Below, piece after piece: positions 1-8,391 of a stretch of 42,268 nucleotides of DNA. The stretch lies in contig PXRO01000021.1 in NCBI GenBank assembly GCA_003021685.1, positions 1 through 42,268 of the forward strand, written 5' to 3'. Under the pieces are notes generated by a model that searched no databases, was not told where the DNA came from, and saw only the letters and a program-made list of their open reading frames with translations. This stretch comes from Halobacteriales archaeon QS_4_62_28 (GTDB taxonomy: Archaea; Halobacteriota; Halobacteria; Halobacteriales; Haloarculaceae). Made by a program: the position numbers and the translations under genes. Positions within the stretch are counted from its first letter, which is position 1. Each line of letters begins with the position of its first letter.

Positions 1-1
1 G

Positions 2-289
2 ACGTGGAACCGCGACGACGAGCGCGTGAAGTACCGGGAGGCGCGGCTGGAGCCCGGCGACCCCGTCCACGTCGCGGGCGGCGCGGTCACGCACGTGCCC
101 GACGAGTGGGGGGCCGAGGTCGACGCCACCGTCGGAGCCCCGGAAACCGATGACCGGTTTCTGATCAGTCAGGGAACCGAGTCCAGCGTCGTACGTAAGC
201 ACCTTGTCCAGTTCATCACCGGCGTCGTGGTCGGAACGATTCTGTTGGTGCTTGGAATCTCCGCGCTCGGCGTGGCGATTCCGGTTTGA
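2..289 (+). CDS. C-terminal part of a GIDE-domain (E3 ligase-like) membrane protein, 5' end outside window
   Basis: The frame is open to the left edge of the window, so this is the tail of a longer gene. A GTG at 26 lies inside the frame but is unlikely to be the true start, because coding sequence continues upstream (TWNRDDERVKYREARLEPGD). The conserved pattern of an R/E-rich strand followed by EPGDPVHVAGGA resembles the GIDE domain seen in haloarchaeal membrane proteins annotated as E3 ubiquitin ligase-like. It is followed by a short variable segment, an FLISQG strand and one C-terminal membrane helix (about residues 65-87 of the visible part). The family's biochemical role in archaea is not established. 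The family call is moderate; the partial status is certain. Confidence 0.7.
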   Translation, partial: TWNRDDERVKYREARLEPGDPVHVAGGAVTHVPDEWGAEVDATVGAPETDDRFLISQGTESSVVRKHLVQFITGVVVGTILLVLGISALGVAIPV

Positions 290-593
290 GAGGGATGTTG
301 GCTACGTATGTTCGATTCACCGGTGGGTCAGCCTCACCCCCTGCGACCTGTCGGAAGACGAGAGGTTCGAAATGGTCAAGAGACTCGTTAACGCCACCCA
401 CGACGACCTAAGGAAACCCTGAACGCGGGATCGAGCCCGTGCCAGCTACAGAATTTGTTCGCGTGGAGTATTGATTGCGGCATCTGACGTCCGATAATCC
501 GGGGAATATCTCACTTGGTACAATAAAAAGGGTGCATACCGTGCACAGTTCCCGCCCGGTAGCATAATACGCTCATATTCATATCGATACGCT
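290..593. other. Intergenic region, no convincing gene
   Basis: About 300 bases between the GIDE-type gene and the beta-helix lipoprotein. A plus-strand frame ends at 422 with a plausible-looking tail (LSEDERFEMVKRLVNATHDD), but it has no credible start and overlaps the upstream gene out of frame. The last 150 bases are AT-richer and hold the TATA-like promoter of the next gene. Confidence 0.5.
561..571 (+). promoter_or_regulatory. TATA-like promoter of the beta-helix lipoprotein gene
   Basis: AGCATAATACG is centred 27-28 nt before the ATG at 594. This is the distance expected for an archaeal TATA box driving a leaderless transcript that begins at or next to the start codon. Confidence 0.6.
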
Positions 594-2594
594 ATGTCTG
601 ACGACCAACTACGACGGCACATTCGAAGACGGGAATTTGCGATCTTTTCAGGTATTTCACTCTCTACAGCGCTTGCCGGTTGTGCCGGGATATTAGATAG
701 AGGGGATGCCGAGCCAAACAGCGAAACGACGGACGAAAGCGAGCTTACCAAGGTGACAAGTACAGAGACCCGAGAAGTGACAAGTACAGAGACCCGAGAA
801 GTGACAACCCAGCAACCTGAAGCAGCAATCGAAATCACAGATGTGTCACTTCGTGAGGACACCATCACCGTCGGGGAGCACATCGAAGTCGAGATCTCGT
901 TCAGTAACACGGGGGACGTGGACGGTACAACTACTGTCTCACTCGAAGTAGACGGTGAAGCGGTAGACACAGAACAGTATGAGATCCCTGCTGGCGAGGA
1001 GAGACAACGGACTCTGGCCAGTTCTGAACGGTCACGAGCTGGCACCGTGAGTGTCACACTCGACGACCGAACCGTCGGTGACGTTGTGATCGAAGCACCT
1101 GACGTGTTACACGTTGCACCGGATGGCGTGAACGACGGTACAGGAACACGGGACGACCCGCTTTCGTCCATCCAGGCAGCTATCGAAAAAGTCGGGCCAG
1201 GACAAACCGTGTCCGTCCAATCGGGAGAATACTTCGAGTACGTCGAGTTCAAAACTGCTGGCGAGTCCGATGCTCCGATCACGCTGACGGGCCCGCCGGA
1301 CGCCGTGTTGAAACCACCGAAAGAAATCGACCACCAGGTGATTTCGGTCGGAGCGAGCCACGTCCACATCACGGGTCTCACCATCACCGGACTGTACGAC
1401 CCGGACGAGCCCGAGAACCCGGAGTCCTATCACCCGGGAAAACTGATCGACCTCAACACGTTCGCCGAGCACGGCGACGATTACGTCGAGGGCTTGGTCG
1501 TCTCGCCACATCGGCTTGGGGGTGCGGGACAGTCCCTGATCAACAGTCAGATGATCAGAGACTCCGAAATCGGCGGATTCGAGGTCATCGGCCCTGCCGG
1601 GACCGAGTGGATTTTCGACGATGTACCGGGTCACAACGGAGAAATCCTCTATCTCGGGACGGCACCGAACAATCGAATCAAGAAGGGGTTCGACGGATAC
1701 GACCGGACACGGAACATTCGCGTCCACCACATCGACAACAGTGACGGCCACCCCCACTCTGAACTCGTGGACATCAAGGCCGGAGTCGAGAACGTCACCA
1801 TCGAGTACTGTACGGACGGCGGGAGCGCACAATCGAACGACAGCTACTTTTCGCGGTCGATTACGGTGGACGGGCATCGGTGTACAATCCGCTGGAACGT
1901 GATCCGGGACGCTGCTGGCTTCGGGGTCCGAATCGGCCCACAGTCCTTCATGAGTAGTTTCGACGACGAGGGCCAGTTGGTGGCGGAGAGTGTGCTGGAT
2001 ACGAAGCCGCAAACGGAGTTCGAGAGGCGGTTCGGCAAGGAACACGCGATCTACGGCAACGTGTTCGCGGGTAACTCACACGATGCTATCGGGTTCTACC
2101 GCGAAGGCAGACGGCCGGGCCGTGACAGCAATCCGCGCCCCGAGGACCAACGCGTCCTCTGTGGTAACCTGTTCGACGGTTACAGCGACGACGCACCCGG
2201 GAAGTCGTGTCACTCCGACATCTCGTCGGGAGACGGTGTCGGGCACCTCGGCGGTGACAGTCCGTGGAACGGAGACACCCCTACGAAAGAAGACGTTTTC
2301 TCACGGTACGCGATGGCGAAACACCTCGACGTGACGGTTGCGGCAAGCAATGTTCCTACGAACACGGATATCGCAGCGACGATTACGCTCACGAACGAAG
2401 GTGACAGCCACGAAGAGGTAGTGTTGCGCTTCCGAGTACGTGAGCACGTGCTGACGACCGAAACAGTCTCCGTGCCAGTCGGTGAAACGCGAGAGGCTCA
2501 GCTCACGGAGGGCGGCTTACCGAACCCGGAAGAGGTGTCGATAACGCGAAACGGCCAGAAAGTCGGGTTCGTGAGAGTCACAGACGATGGCTAA
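594..2594 (+). CDS. Secreted lipoprotein with CARDB-like and right-handed parallel beta-helix domains
   Basis: This is a 666-residue exported protein. The N-terminus carries RRREFAIFSG followed by a hydrophobic stretch and the lipobox LAGC, which fits a Tat-exported lipoprotein. A Thr/Glu-rich linker (about 45-75) contains an exact 24-bp tandem duplication. Residues about 80-165 look like a CARDB-type adhesion module (ITVGEHIEVEISFSNTGD). Residues about 170-530 begin with the beta-helix entry motif HVAPDGVNDGTGTRDDPLSS and continue as repeated short strands, as in pectate-lyase-fold and DUF1565 proteins. A second beta-sandwich (about 575-660) closes the protein. No catalytic residues could be assigned, so polysaccharide binding or cleavage at the cell surface is only an inference. 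It stands alone, with its own promoter. Confidence 0.75.
   Translation: MSDDQLRRHIRRREFAIFSGISLSTALAGCAGILDRGDAEPNSETTDESELTKVTSTETREVTSTETREVTTQQPEAAIEITDVSLREDTITVGEHIEVEISFSNTGDVDGTTTVSLEVDGEAVDTEQYEIPAGEERQRTLASSERSRAGTVSVTLDDRTVGDVVIEAPDVLHVAPDGVNDGTGTRDDPLSSIQAAIEKVGPGQTVSVQSGEYFEYVEFKTAGESDAPITLTGPPDAVLKPPKEIDHQVISVGASHVHITGLTITGLYDPDEPENPESYHPGKLIDLNTFAEHGDDYVEGLVVSPHRLGGAGQSLINSQMIRDSEIGGFEVIGPAGTEWIFDDVPGHNGEILYLGTAPNNRIKKGFDGYDRTRNIRVHHIDNSDGHPHSELVDIKAGVENVTIEYCTDGGSAQSNDSYFSRSITVDGHRCTIRWNVIRDAAGFGVRIGPQSFMSSFDDEGQLVAESVLDTKPQTEFERRFGKEHAIYGNVFAGNSHDAIGFYREGRRPGRDSNPRPEDQRVLCGNLFDGYSDDAPGKSCHSDISSGDGVGHLGGDSPWNGDTPTKEDVFSRYAMAKHLDVTVAASNVPTNTDIAATITLTNEGDSHEEVVLRFRVREHVLTTETVSVPVGETREAQLTEGGLPNPEEVSITRNGQKVGFVRVTDDG
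753..800 (+). repeat. Exact 24-bp tandem duplication inside the lipoprotein linker
   Basis: The 24 bases at 753-776 are repeated without change at 777-800. They encode the octapeptide VTSTETRE twice, in frame, in the Thr-rich linker between the lipobox and the first folded domain. A third, partial copy (gtgaca) follows. Identity at every base suggests recent replication slippage. Confidence 0.9.
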
Positions 2595-2677
2595 GTAAAA
2601 CCGTCGCACTTCGATATCTCGAACGACGTACTCTGTCGCGGTTTCGGTGATTTGATAGTGGGCGGCGGCGGGATACG

Positions 2678-2688
2678 TTGTATATATG
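2678..2688 (+). promoter_or_regulatory. TATA-like promoter of trkH1
   Basis: TTGTATATATG is centred about 23-24 nt before the GTG at 2706. It favours that GTG over the in-frame TTG at 2652 and suggests an almost leaderless mRNA. Confidence 0.5.
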
Positions 2689-2705
2689 CACGAGTGTTGT
2701 CTGCC

Positions 2706-4268
2706 GTGAGGTGGCGGATCGACTGGCGGGCGAGCATGAGTCTCGTCGGGACCGTCATCAAGTATCTGTCACTGACGATGGTAGTCCCGCTCGTCGTCGC
2801 TCTCATCTATCGTGAGGACATTTTGATCTTCCTCCTTTCGATAGCTCTCACTGCCGCACTCGGTCTGGCACTAGAGCAGCTCGACTCGGACCCGGACGTT
2901 GGGCCACGAGAGGCGCTGTTGCTGGTTTCGGTGGCGTGGATGGCCGCGGCTCTCGTCGGTACGATTCCCTATCTGCTGGCCGGCAACGGCGTACCGTTCG
3001 TGTTTCTCGCGAGCGCGCCCGAGTCGACGCTCGCCAACCCCGTCAACGCTCTCTTCGAGTCGATGAGCGGGTTCACGACGACGGGGGCGACCGTCTTGGG
3101 CGCGATCAGCCTCGACCGTCACTCGCATGCCATCATGATGTGGCGGCAACTCACCCAGTGGCTCGGTGGGATGGGGATCATCGTGCTCATGATCGCAATC
3201 TTGCCGGAACTGGCGGTCAACGGTGCGCAGTTGATGCAATCGGAAGCGCCGGGGCCGGAACTCCAGAAACTCACTCCGAAAATCGTCGAGACGGCACGGG
3301 CGCTGTGGTTGATCTACTTCGGCTTTACCCTCCTCTACATCCTGATACTGTACGGTCTCCATCTGGGTGGTTTCGCACCGAACATGGGACTGTACAACGC
3401 AATCGCTCACGGGTTCACGACACTGCCGACTGGCGGTTTCTCACCCGAGGCCGATAGTATCGCTGCCTTCTCGGCGGTCGTCCAGTGGGTGGTTATCCCG
3501 TTCGTGATGATCGCTGGCGTGAACTTCGCGCTGTTCTGGCACGTGATCCGTGGCGAGGTCCGTGTCCTCATAGAGGATACGGAGTTTCGTGCCTACGCCG
3601 GTGCGACTGCGGTTGCGATTGCGATTCTGTCGTTCCTGTTGTTCCGCGGTGGGGCCCCCGTCCTCGAACTCGGTGGTGCTACCCGGGGCGTCACCGAGAA
3701 TTCGCTCCGACAGGCTGCCTTCCAGATCACGTCGCTGTTGAATTCGACGGGGTATGCGACAAGTGACTTCGCACAGTGGGACACGCACGCCCAGGTCTTC
3801 CTCCTGTTCGTCATGTTCATCGGCGGTTCCGCTGGTTCGACCGGTGGTGGCGTCAAGGTCGTTCGGTGGCTGGTGGTGTTCAAGTCCGTCCATCGGGAAC
3901 TGTTTACGACTTCGAATCCCAACACCGTCCGCCCGGTGCGGCTTGCCGGTCAGGTCGTTGACGAGGAGGCGATCCGGGGCATCATGGCTTTTACACTCCT
4001 ATACTTGCTCCTGTTCGGGGCCAGCGCGGTATTTATCGGTCTCGATTCGGCCCGGATCGGCTACGAACTGAGTGTCCTCGAAGCGGTCAGCGCGTCCCTG
4101 GCGACGCTGGGGAACATCGGTCCGGGTTTCGGTTCGCTGGGTCCGTTCGGAAGCTACCTGCAGTTTTCCGCCCCGTCGAAGCTTCTAATGATCTTCTTGA
4201 TGTGGTTCGGCCGACTGGAGATCGTCCCCGTCTTGGCGCTCGTCGTCGGTGGTTTCGACCGGTCCTGA
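2706..4268 (+). CDS. trkH: TrkH-family potassium uptake channel subunit (first copy)
   Basis: This is the membrane subunit of a Trk/Ktr potassium uptake system, 520 residues from the chosen GTG. It shows the four pore-loop modules of the family: SMSGFTTTGATVL, HGFTTLPTGGFSP, NSTGYATSDF and TLGNIGPGFGS, each ahead of a membrane helix. The invariant GGSAGSTGGGVKVVR segment before the last module and the terminal FGRLEIVPVLAL are also present. The start is set by the N-terminal pattern VRWRIDWRASMSLVGTV and by the promoter; the frame can be extended to 2652. The next gene encodes a matching TrkA gating subunit. Confidence in the family is high; the transported ion (K+ or Na+) is inferred from the family. 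Confidence 0.92.
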   Translation: MRWRIDWRASMSLVGTVIKYLSLTMVVPLVVALIYREDILIFLLSIALTAALGLALEQLDSDPDVGPREALLLVSVAWMAAALVGTIPYLLAGNGVPFVFLASAPESTLANPVNALFESMSGFTTTGATVLGAISLDRHSHAIMMWRQLTQWLGGMGIIVLMIAILPELAVNGAQLMQSEAPGPELQKLTPKIVETARALWLIYFGFTLLYILILYGLHLGGFAPNMGLYNAIAHGFTTLPTGGFSPEADSIAAFSAVVQWVVIPFVMIAGVNFALFWHVIRGEVRVLIEDTEFRAYAGATAVAIAILSFLLFRGGAPVLELGGATRGVTENSLRQAAFQITSLLNSTGYATSDFAQWDTHAQVFLLFVMFIGGSAGSTGGGVKVVRWLVVFKSVHRELFTTSNPNTVRPVRLAGQVVDEEAIRGIMAFTLLYLLLFGASAVFIGLDSARIGYELSVLEAVSASLATLGNIGPGFGSLGPFGSYLQFSAPSKLLMIFLMWFGRLEIVPVLALVVGGFDRS

Positions 4269-4371
4269 CCAACTCCTGACTTTCCGTCTCGGTTGGATCG
4301 TCATTGTGGTCCGTAATGCACTTACCGGGACCTCCAGAACGTTGATTCAATATGATCGCGAAGTGGGTTTC

Positions 4372-5706
4372 ATGCGAGTGATTATCGTCGGGGCCGGTGA
4401 AGTCGGCCGTTCGATTGCCGCAAATCTCGCCGAAGGCCACGATGTCATCCTCATCGAACGTGACGAGGATATCGTCGAGGAACTCACGTACTCGCTCGAT
4501 GTCCTGTTGCTCCAGGGCGACGGGACCGATCTCTCGGTCCTGCGAGAAGCGGGCATCGAGAACGCTGATATGTTGATCGCTAGCACCGATATCGACGAGA
4601 CCAACATCGTCACCTGCGGTGCGGCCAAGACCGTTTCGGACGTCTTTACGATTGCACGCGTCAAACGTCGGGATCTGTTGTCCACCTGGAAGAACTCCCG
4701 TAAGGCGTTCAACATCGACTTCATGGTCTGTTCTGATCTGCTGACGGCGGAGGCGATCTTCCGGATTTCGGGTATTCCCGGTGCACAGGATGTCGACGCC
4801 TTCGCTGGTGGCCTCGTCCGGATGGCCGAGTTCGGCATCGGCGGCGACAGCCCCGTCACCGGCCAGACCGTCAGCGAGGCCGACCGCTACTCGTCGCTGA
4901 CGTTCGCAGCCATTTTCCGCGGGGACGAGGTCGTCATCCCTCGCGGGAACACCGTCCTCGAACCGGGTGACCGCGTCGTTGTCATCGGAAGCCCGGACTC
5001 GATTGGCGACTTCGCGATGGACACCGTCCGTGACGAGGACAGCAGCACCGAGTCGGTCGTCATCGTCGGTGGTGGGGAACTGGGCTTTCAGACTGCACGG
5101 CTCTTCGAGGAACACGGCTACCGGCCAAAGTTGATCGAACAGAACGAGGGACGCGCTCGCGAACTCGCCGAAGCACTCCCGAACACGACTGTCCTCCAGA
5201 GCGACGCGACGAATACTGAGTTTCTCGCCCATGAGGACATCGACAGAGCCGACGTGGTCGTCGCGGCCCTGGAGAGCGACGAGAAGAACTTGCTCGTCTC
5301 GCTGCTTGCCGACCGGATCGGCGTCGATCGGACGATTGCTGTCGTCAACGCTGTCGAGTACGCAGACCTGTTCGAGACCGTCGGCGTCGACACCGCGGTC
5401 AATCCCCGTGAAAAGACGGCAGAAGAGATCATCCGCTTCACTCGGCACAACCGGACCGAAAAGATCGCGATACTGGAACACGACCTGGCAGAGGTCCTGG
5501 AGATCGAAATCTCCCGGGACAGCGTTCTCGCGAATCGTCGGATCGTCGACGCTGTCGGTGATCTCCCGGACAGCGTCGTCATTGGGGCGATCTCCCGCTC
5601 GGGTGAACTCGTGACGCCACGTGGTGAGACCGAAATCCGAGTTGGCGACCACGTCGTGGTGTTCGCCGAAACGGCCGTCCTCGACAAACTGACCGACAAG
5701 ATCTGA
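4372..5706 (+). CDS. trkA: TrkA potassium uptake regulatory subunit with two RCK_N/RCK_C pairs
   Basis: This cytoplasmic gating protein of the Trk channel has 444 residues. It starts with a Rossmann nucleotide-binding motif, MRVIIVGAGEVGRSIA, with the acidic end LIERD. A first RCK_C (about 145-215) follows, then a second Rossmann module (about 220-340; VVIVGGGELGFQTARLFEE) and a second RCK_C (about 360-440) ending in GETEIRVGDHVVVFAE. This four-part layout is the full-length TrkA arrangement. The RCK_N parts bind NAD(H) or ATP, and RCK_C parts in this family can bind small ligands including c-di-AMP. It lies 103 nt after trkH1 on the same strand and is presumably its partner. Upstream in-frame codons exist back to 4249, but the ATG at 4372 begins exactly at the conserved domain. 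Confidence 0.92.
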   Translation: MRVIIVGAGEVGRSIAANLAEGHDVILIERDEDIVEELTYSLDVLLLQGDGTDLSVLREAGIENADMLIASTDIDETNIVTCGAAKTVSDVFTIARVKRRDLLSTWKNSRKAFNIDFMVCSDLLTAEAIFRISGIPGAQDVDAFAGGLVRMAEFGIGGDSPVTGQTVSEADRYSSLTFAAIFRGDEVVIPRGNTVLEPGDRVVVIGSPDSIGDFAMDTVRDEDSSTESVVIVGGGELGFQTARLFEEHGYRPKLIEQNEGRARELAEALPNTTVLQSDATNTEFLAHEDIDRADVVVAALESDEKNLLVSLLADRIGVDRTIAVVNAVEYADLFETVGVDTAVNPREKTAEEIIRFTRHNRTEKIAILEHDLAEVLEIEISRDSVLANRRIVDAVGDLPDSVVIGAISRSGELVTPRGETEIRVGDHVVVFAETAVLDKLTDKI

Positions 5707-5869
5707 TCGACCGACGGAGTCACGTGCGCGGTGAGCAGCCGTCTGATAGTGACTGTTGTAAGCCGGTACTGGACAACACCGACTCCGGGTCGGTGTCTAC
5801 CGGTACGTAGTGACAACGATTCCTGTGAGGTGTGAGAACCTGTCGCTGTGTACGGGCACGAAACGACTG

Positions 5870-6610
5870 TTACTCACTGAATATGTCGAGTGTACCACTG
5901 GAGACTCCCTCCCGAGAGAACACTGAGACCAGATCCCCGGCCCGGATTTCGGTGTTTCCTTTCGGTGTGATGATCTGATCCTCGCGTTCGATGGCGATTA
6001 TCAGTAACTGGTCGTCCAGGAGGTCCTTTTCGTTGGCTCCGCGGAGCGTTTCGTTTACAATCTGTGCCCCCTCGCTCACAGTCACTTCGACGACCGTTGC
6101 ACCGCCTGCCAGGTTCACGACATCGGTCATGACCCCACGCTGGGCACCGTCTCCAGGGCCGAAGGGCTGATAGGGTGCGAAGTATTCGCGCTGGACGAGA
6201 TCTTCGTCTTCGATTTCGAGTCCCATCTTGTTGAGTTGCTGTGCGATACGAGTGAGATCGCTCATATCTTCACCGACGGCCTTGATCTGTAAGTTTCCCC
6301 GTCCAGTCCGGAGTTCGCGAACGTTCACAACCCCTGGGATCGTCAGGACCTGTCTGGCGAGGTCGTCCCGGTCGCCGATGGGCGCATCACAGACGAAGAG
6401 ATCGGTCATTCGCCCCTCACATCGCTCGAAGTCGATGTCCGCATGGTATCCCCTGATGATACCTGCCTCTTCGAGTTGCTGTATCCGATTGCGGATGGTC
6501 GCAGCAGAGACATCGACTTCTTCGGCGACCTGTGGTGCAGAGATTTTACGTGCGTCTTTGGCCAGCTCGTAGAGAATTCGTTTGTCGATCTCGTCGAGAC
6601 GACGACTCAT
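5870..6610 (-). CDS. Lrp/AsnC-type transcriptional regulator fused to an RCK_C (TrkA-C) ligand domain
   Basis: The protein has 246 residues. Residues 1-55 form an Lrp/AsnC helix-turn-helix (LDEIDKRILYELAKDARK, then VSAATIRNRIQQLEEAGII). Residues about 60-135 are the RAM-like alpha/beta domain of the family. Residues about 165-240 form a TrkA C-terminal (RCK_C) domain, seen in VVEVTVSEGAQI...NETLRG, LLIIAIERE and the closing TPKGNTEIRAGDLVSVFS. It is encoded convergently to trkA1 and divergently from the Usp-trkA2-trkH2 genes, which suggests control of potassium transport in response to an RCK_C ligand. Known RCK_C ligands include c-di-AMP, but no ligand is shown here. The ATG at 6610 was chosen because MSRRLDEID begins the conserved HTH; an in-frame start lies at 6649. 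Confidence 0.9.
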   Translation of the reverse strand: MSRRLDEIDKRILYELAKDARKISAPQVAEEVDVSAATIRNRIQQLEEAGIIRGYHADIDFERCEGRMTDLFVCDAPIGDRDDLARQVLTIPGVVNVRELRTGRGNLQIKAVGEDMSDLTRIAQQLNKMGLEIEDEDLVQREYFAPYQPFGPGDGAQRGVMTDVVNLAGGATVVEVTVSEGAQIVNETLRGANEKDLLDDQLLIIAIEREDQIITPKGNTEIRAGDLVSVFSREGVSSGTLDIFSE

Positions 6611-6778
6611 ACCTGAACTGTGGCGGGCGTCGCCAATTGCTCTTTCCATTCGCTGGACCTGCCTCTGGTTTCGTCGGTCGTGGAACGTGGCATGGTCCTG
6701 TAGTCTGTCCGGTGTCGTACCCGCGACTGGCTCAGCAGATATACAAGAAATTTGATAGTTCTTTCGACACTCTAAGAA

Positions 6779-6790
6779 TATAGATCTATA
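6779..6790. promoter_or_regulatory. 12-bp perfect palindrome between the Lrp-RCK_C regulator and the usp gene, candidate operator
   Basis: TATAGATCTATA is a perfect inverted repeat in the 236-bp divergent intergenic region. It lies about 30 nt upstream of the usp TATA box in an unusually AT-rich stretch. Lrp-type regulators bind short AT-rich dyads near their own gene, so autoregulation and control of the usp-trkA2-trkH2 operon is a reasonable inference. No binding data are available. Confidence 0.4.
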
Positions 6791-6813
6791 CTTTCTATTC
6801 GGTACTACAAGAC

Positions 6814-6822
6814 AGATTTATT
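6814..6822 (+). promoter_or_regulatory. TATA-like promoter of the usp-trkA2-trkH2 operon
   Basis: GATTTATTG is centred about 29 nt before the ATG at 6847. It therefore supports that start, with a nearly leaderless mRNA, and argues against the GTG at 6823. Confidence 0.55.
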
Positions 6823-6846
6823 GTGCCTCACGGTTTTGGTGGTGGC

Positions 6847-7695
6847 ATGGAACCCGACCGTGGGAGTTCGACCGATGACACTGCTGGCGGGCCTGTCGAT
6901 ACCACCCCCCAGCAATTCGTTCTCTATCCGGTGTTTGACTCTCACGATAGCCGCACGTTCGAAATTGCCCGTGATGTCGCCGAAGGTGCCGGAATGACGC
7001 TGTTCGTTCTCGACCTCATCGGGACGAGCGACGAGCCTATCGACGAGTCCCGGAGCGTCTTCAGGGAATTGCTCGACGAGCATCTGGACGACCAGCACGA
7101 CGTTTCCGTCGAGACGCGCTTCGAGCAGACGGACGATCCGGTCGGCGAAACCATCTCTGTCGCCCGGAGCGAGGACACAGCGCTGATCGTTTTCGACGAC
7201 CACTCGCCGGATTCGCTCGTCGGTGGCAACGTCACGAACCGCATCAGCGACGAGGTGCCCTGTGACATCGTCACCGTCGAGCGAACCAGAGGGAATCGGC
7301 TCGCGTCGATTCTCGTCCCGGTGGCCGGTGGCCCTCACTCCCAACTCATCGTCACCGTTGCCGGTGCCATCGCGCGCAGTGCCGATGCGGTCGTCGACCT
7401 GTTTCACGTGGTTACGCCAGACGCGAGGGACGATCAGTCCGGCGCACTCTTCGAAACCGCCCGCAAGCAGTTGCCGGCTGACATCACGGTCGACACCTGG
7501 CGTCTCGAACGCCCGGACGTGAGCGACGCGATCATCGAACAGTCCGACCGGTACGATCTCACCATCCTCGGGGAACCGGACTGTGGACGACTCCGTAGAT
7601 ACCTGTCCGGGTCTGTCACTGATAGCGTGAGTACAGATGCGTCCAACACGGTACTCGTGAGTCGCCGAAGTAATGTATCGTCGTTCGGACTATGA
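6847..7695 (+). CDS. Tandem universal stress protein (two UspA domains)
   Basis: A 282-residue cytoplasmic protein with two UspA folds in series (about 20-145 and 153-280). The first has FVLYPVFDSHDSRTFEIARDVA and ends CDIVTVE. The second has SILVPVAGGPHSQLIVTVAGAIA and ends NTVLVSRRS. The second keeps a glycine-rich segment resembling the ATP-binding loop (LGEPDCGRLRRYLSGSV), whereas the first lacks its leading glycine. Usp proteins associated with transporters often modulate them by binding ATP or AMP. Here the gene is immediately followed (3 nt gap) by trkA2 and trkH2, so a regulatory role in K+ uptake is likely but inferred. Confidence 0.85.
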   Translation: MEPDRGSSTDDTAGGPVDTTPQQFVLYPVFDSHDSRTFEIARDVAEGAGMTLFVLDLIGTSDEPIDESRSVFRELLDEHLDDQHDVSVETRFEQTDDPVGETISVARSEDTALIVFDDHSPDSLVGGNVTNRISDEVPCDIVTVERTRGNRLASILVPVAGGPHSQLIVTVAGAIARSADAVVDLFHVVTPDARDDQSGALFETARKQLPADITVDTWRLERPDVSDAIIEQSDRYDLTILGEPDCGRLRRYLSGSVTDSVSTDASNTVLVSRRSNVSSFGL

Positions 7696-7698
7696 CTC

Positions 7699-8391
7699 AT
7701 GTACATCGTCATCGTCGGCGCTGGTGATATCGGCACTCCGCTGATCGAGATCGCCTCGACGAACAGCAACGAGGTCGTCGTGATCGAGCGCAACGAGCAG
7801 CGTGCAGAGCGGGCCGCATCGCAGTACGACTGTCTCGTCATTAACGACGATGCAACGGTCAAGGAGACGCTAGTGGACGCGGGCGTCGACAGGGCCGACG
7901 CTCTCATCAGCACGACCGACGAGGACGCGACGAACGTGATGGTCTGTCTTCTCGGTCAGGAACTTGACGTGCACAACGTCGTCTCCGTGGTCCACAGCCC
8001 CCAGCACATGGACCTGTTTCGTCAGATCGGCGTCAACACTATCGAGAACCCCCAGCGTCTCATCGCCGACTACCTCTACAGGGCGGTCGAGCGGCCATCT
8101 ATCGTCGACTTCATGCGAATCGGCGACGAGGCGGAAGTGTTCGAAATCACGATCAAAGAGGGGGCACCGATTGCTGGCCGAACGCTTATGGAAGCGGGCG
8201 AGGAGGGTCTGCTCCCGGTAGACGTCCTCGTCGTCGCCATCGAGCGCAACGGAACAGGTGATCCGATCACCCCGCGGGGGGCCACTCGCCTCGAAGTCGA
8301 CGACCTCCTGACTGTCTACTCTGCCTCGGGAGCGACGCCCGAAGTGACTGATCTGTTCGGTCATACTGGGGACCACGATCAGTATGTCTGA
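7699..8391 (+). CDS. trkA: Single-unit TrkA potassium uptake regulator
   Basis: A 230-residue protein with one RCK_N (about 1-120; MYIVIVGAGDIGTPLIEIAS, then VVVIERNEQRA) and one RCK_C (about 135-220; FEITIKEGAPIAGRTLMEA ... TPRGATRLEVDDLLTVYS). It is half the size of the upstream TrkA, so the ring on the channel would be built from more protomers. It follows usp by 3 nt and overlaps the trkH2 start by 8 nt, which implies one operon and translational coupling. It is the probable gating subunit of TrkH2. Confidence 0.92.
   Translation: MYIVIVGAGDIGTPLIEIASTNSNEVVVIERNEQRAERAASQYDCLVINDDATVKETLVDAGVDRADALISTTDEDATNVMVCLLGQELDVHNVVSVVHSPQHMDLFRQIGVNTIENPQRLIADYLYRAVERPSIVDFMRIGDEAEVFEITIKEGAPIAGRTLMEAGEEGLLPVDVLVVAIERNGTGDPITPRGATRLEVDDLLTVYSASGATPEVTDLFGHTGDHDQYV

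Noticed and set aside
204-422. Plus-strand 72-codon frame ending in LSEDERFEMVKRLVNATHDD
   Set aside because: The first half overlaps the GIDE-type gene out of frame and is Arg/Ser/Trp-rich. The tail is plausible protein, but no start codon or promoter fits it. A decayed fragment is possible.
446-1387. Long minus-strand frame opposite the beta-helix lipoprotein
   Set aside because: Ser/Thr/Val-rich composition and position antisense to a well-supported gene show that it is a shadow frame.
4087-5652. 521-codon minus-strand frame opposite trkA1
   Set aside because: Antisense to a gene with clear RCK motifs. High GC makes such long open shadows common here.
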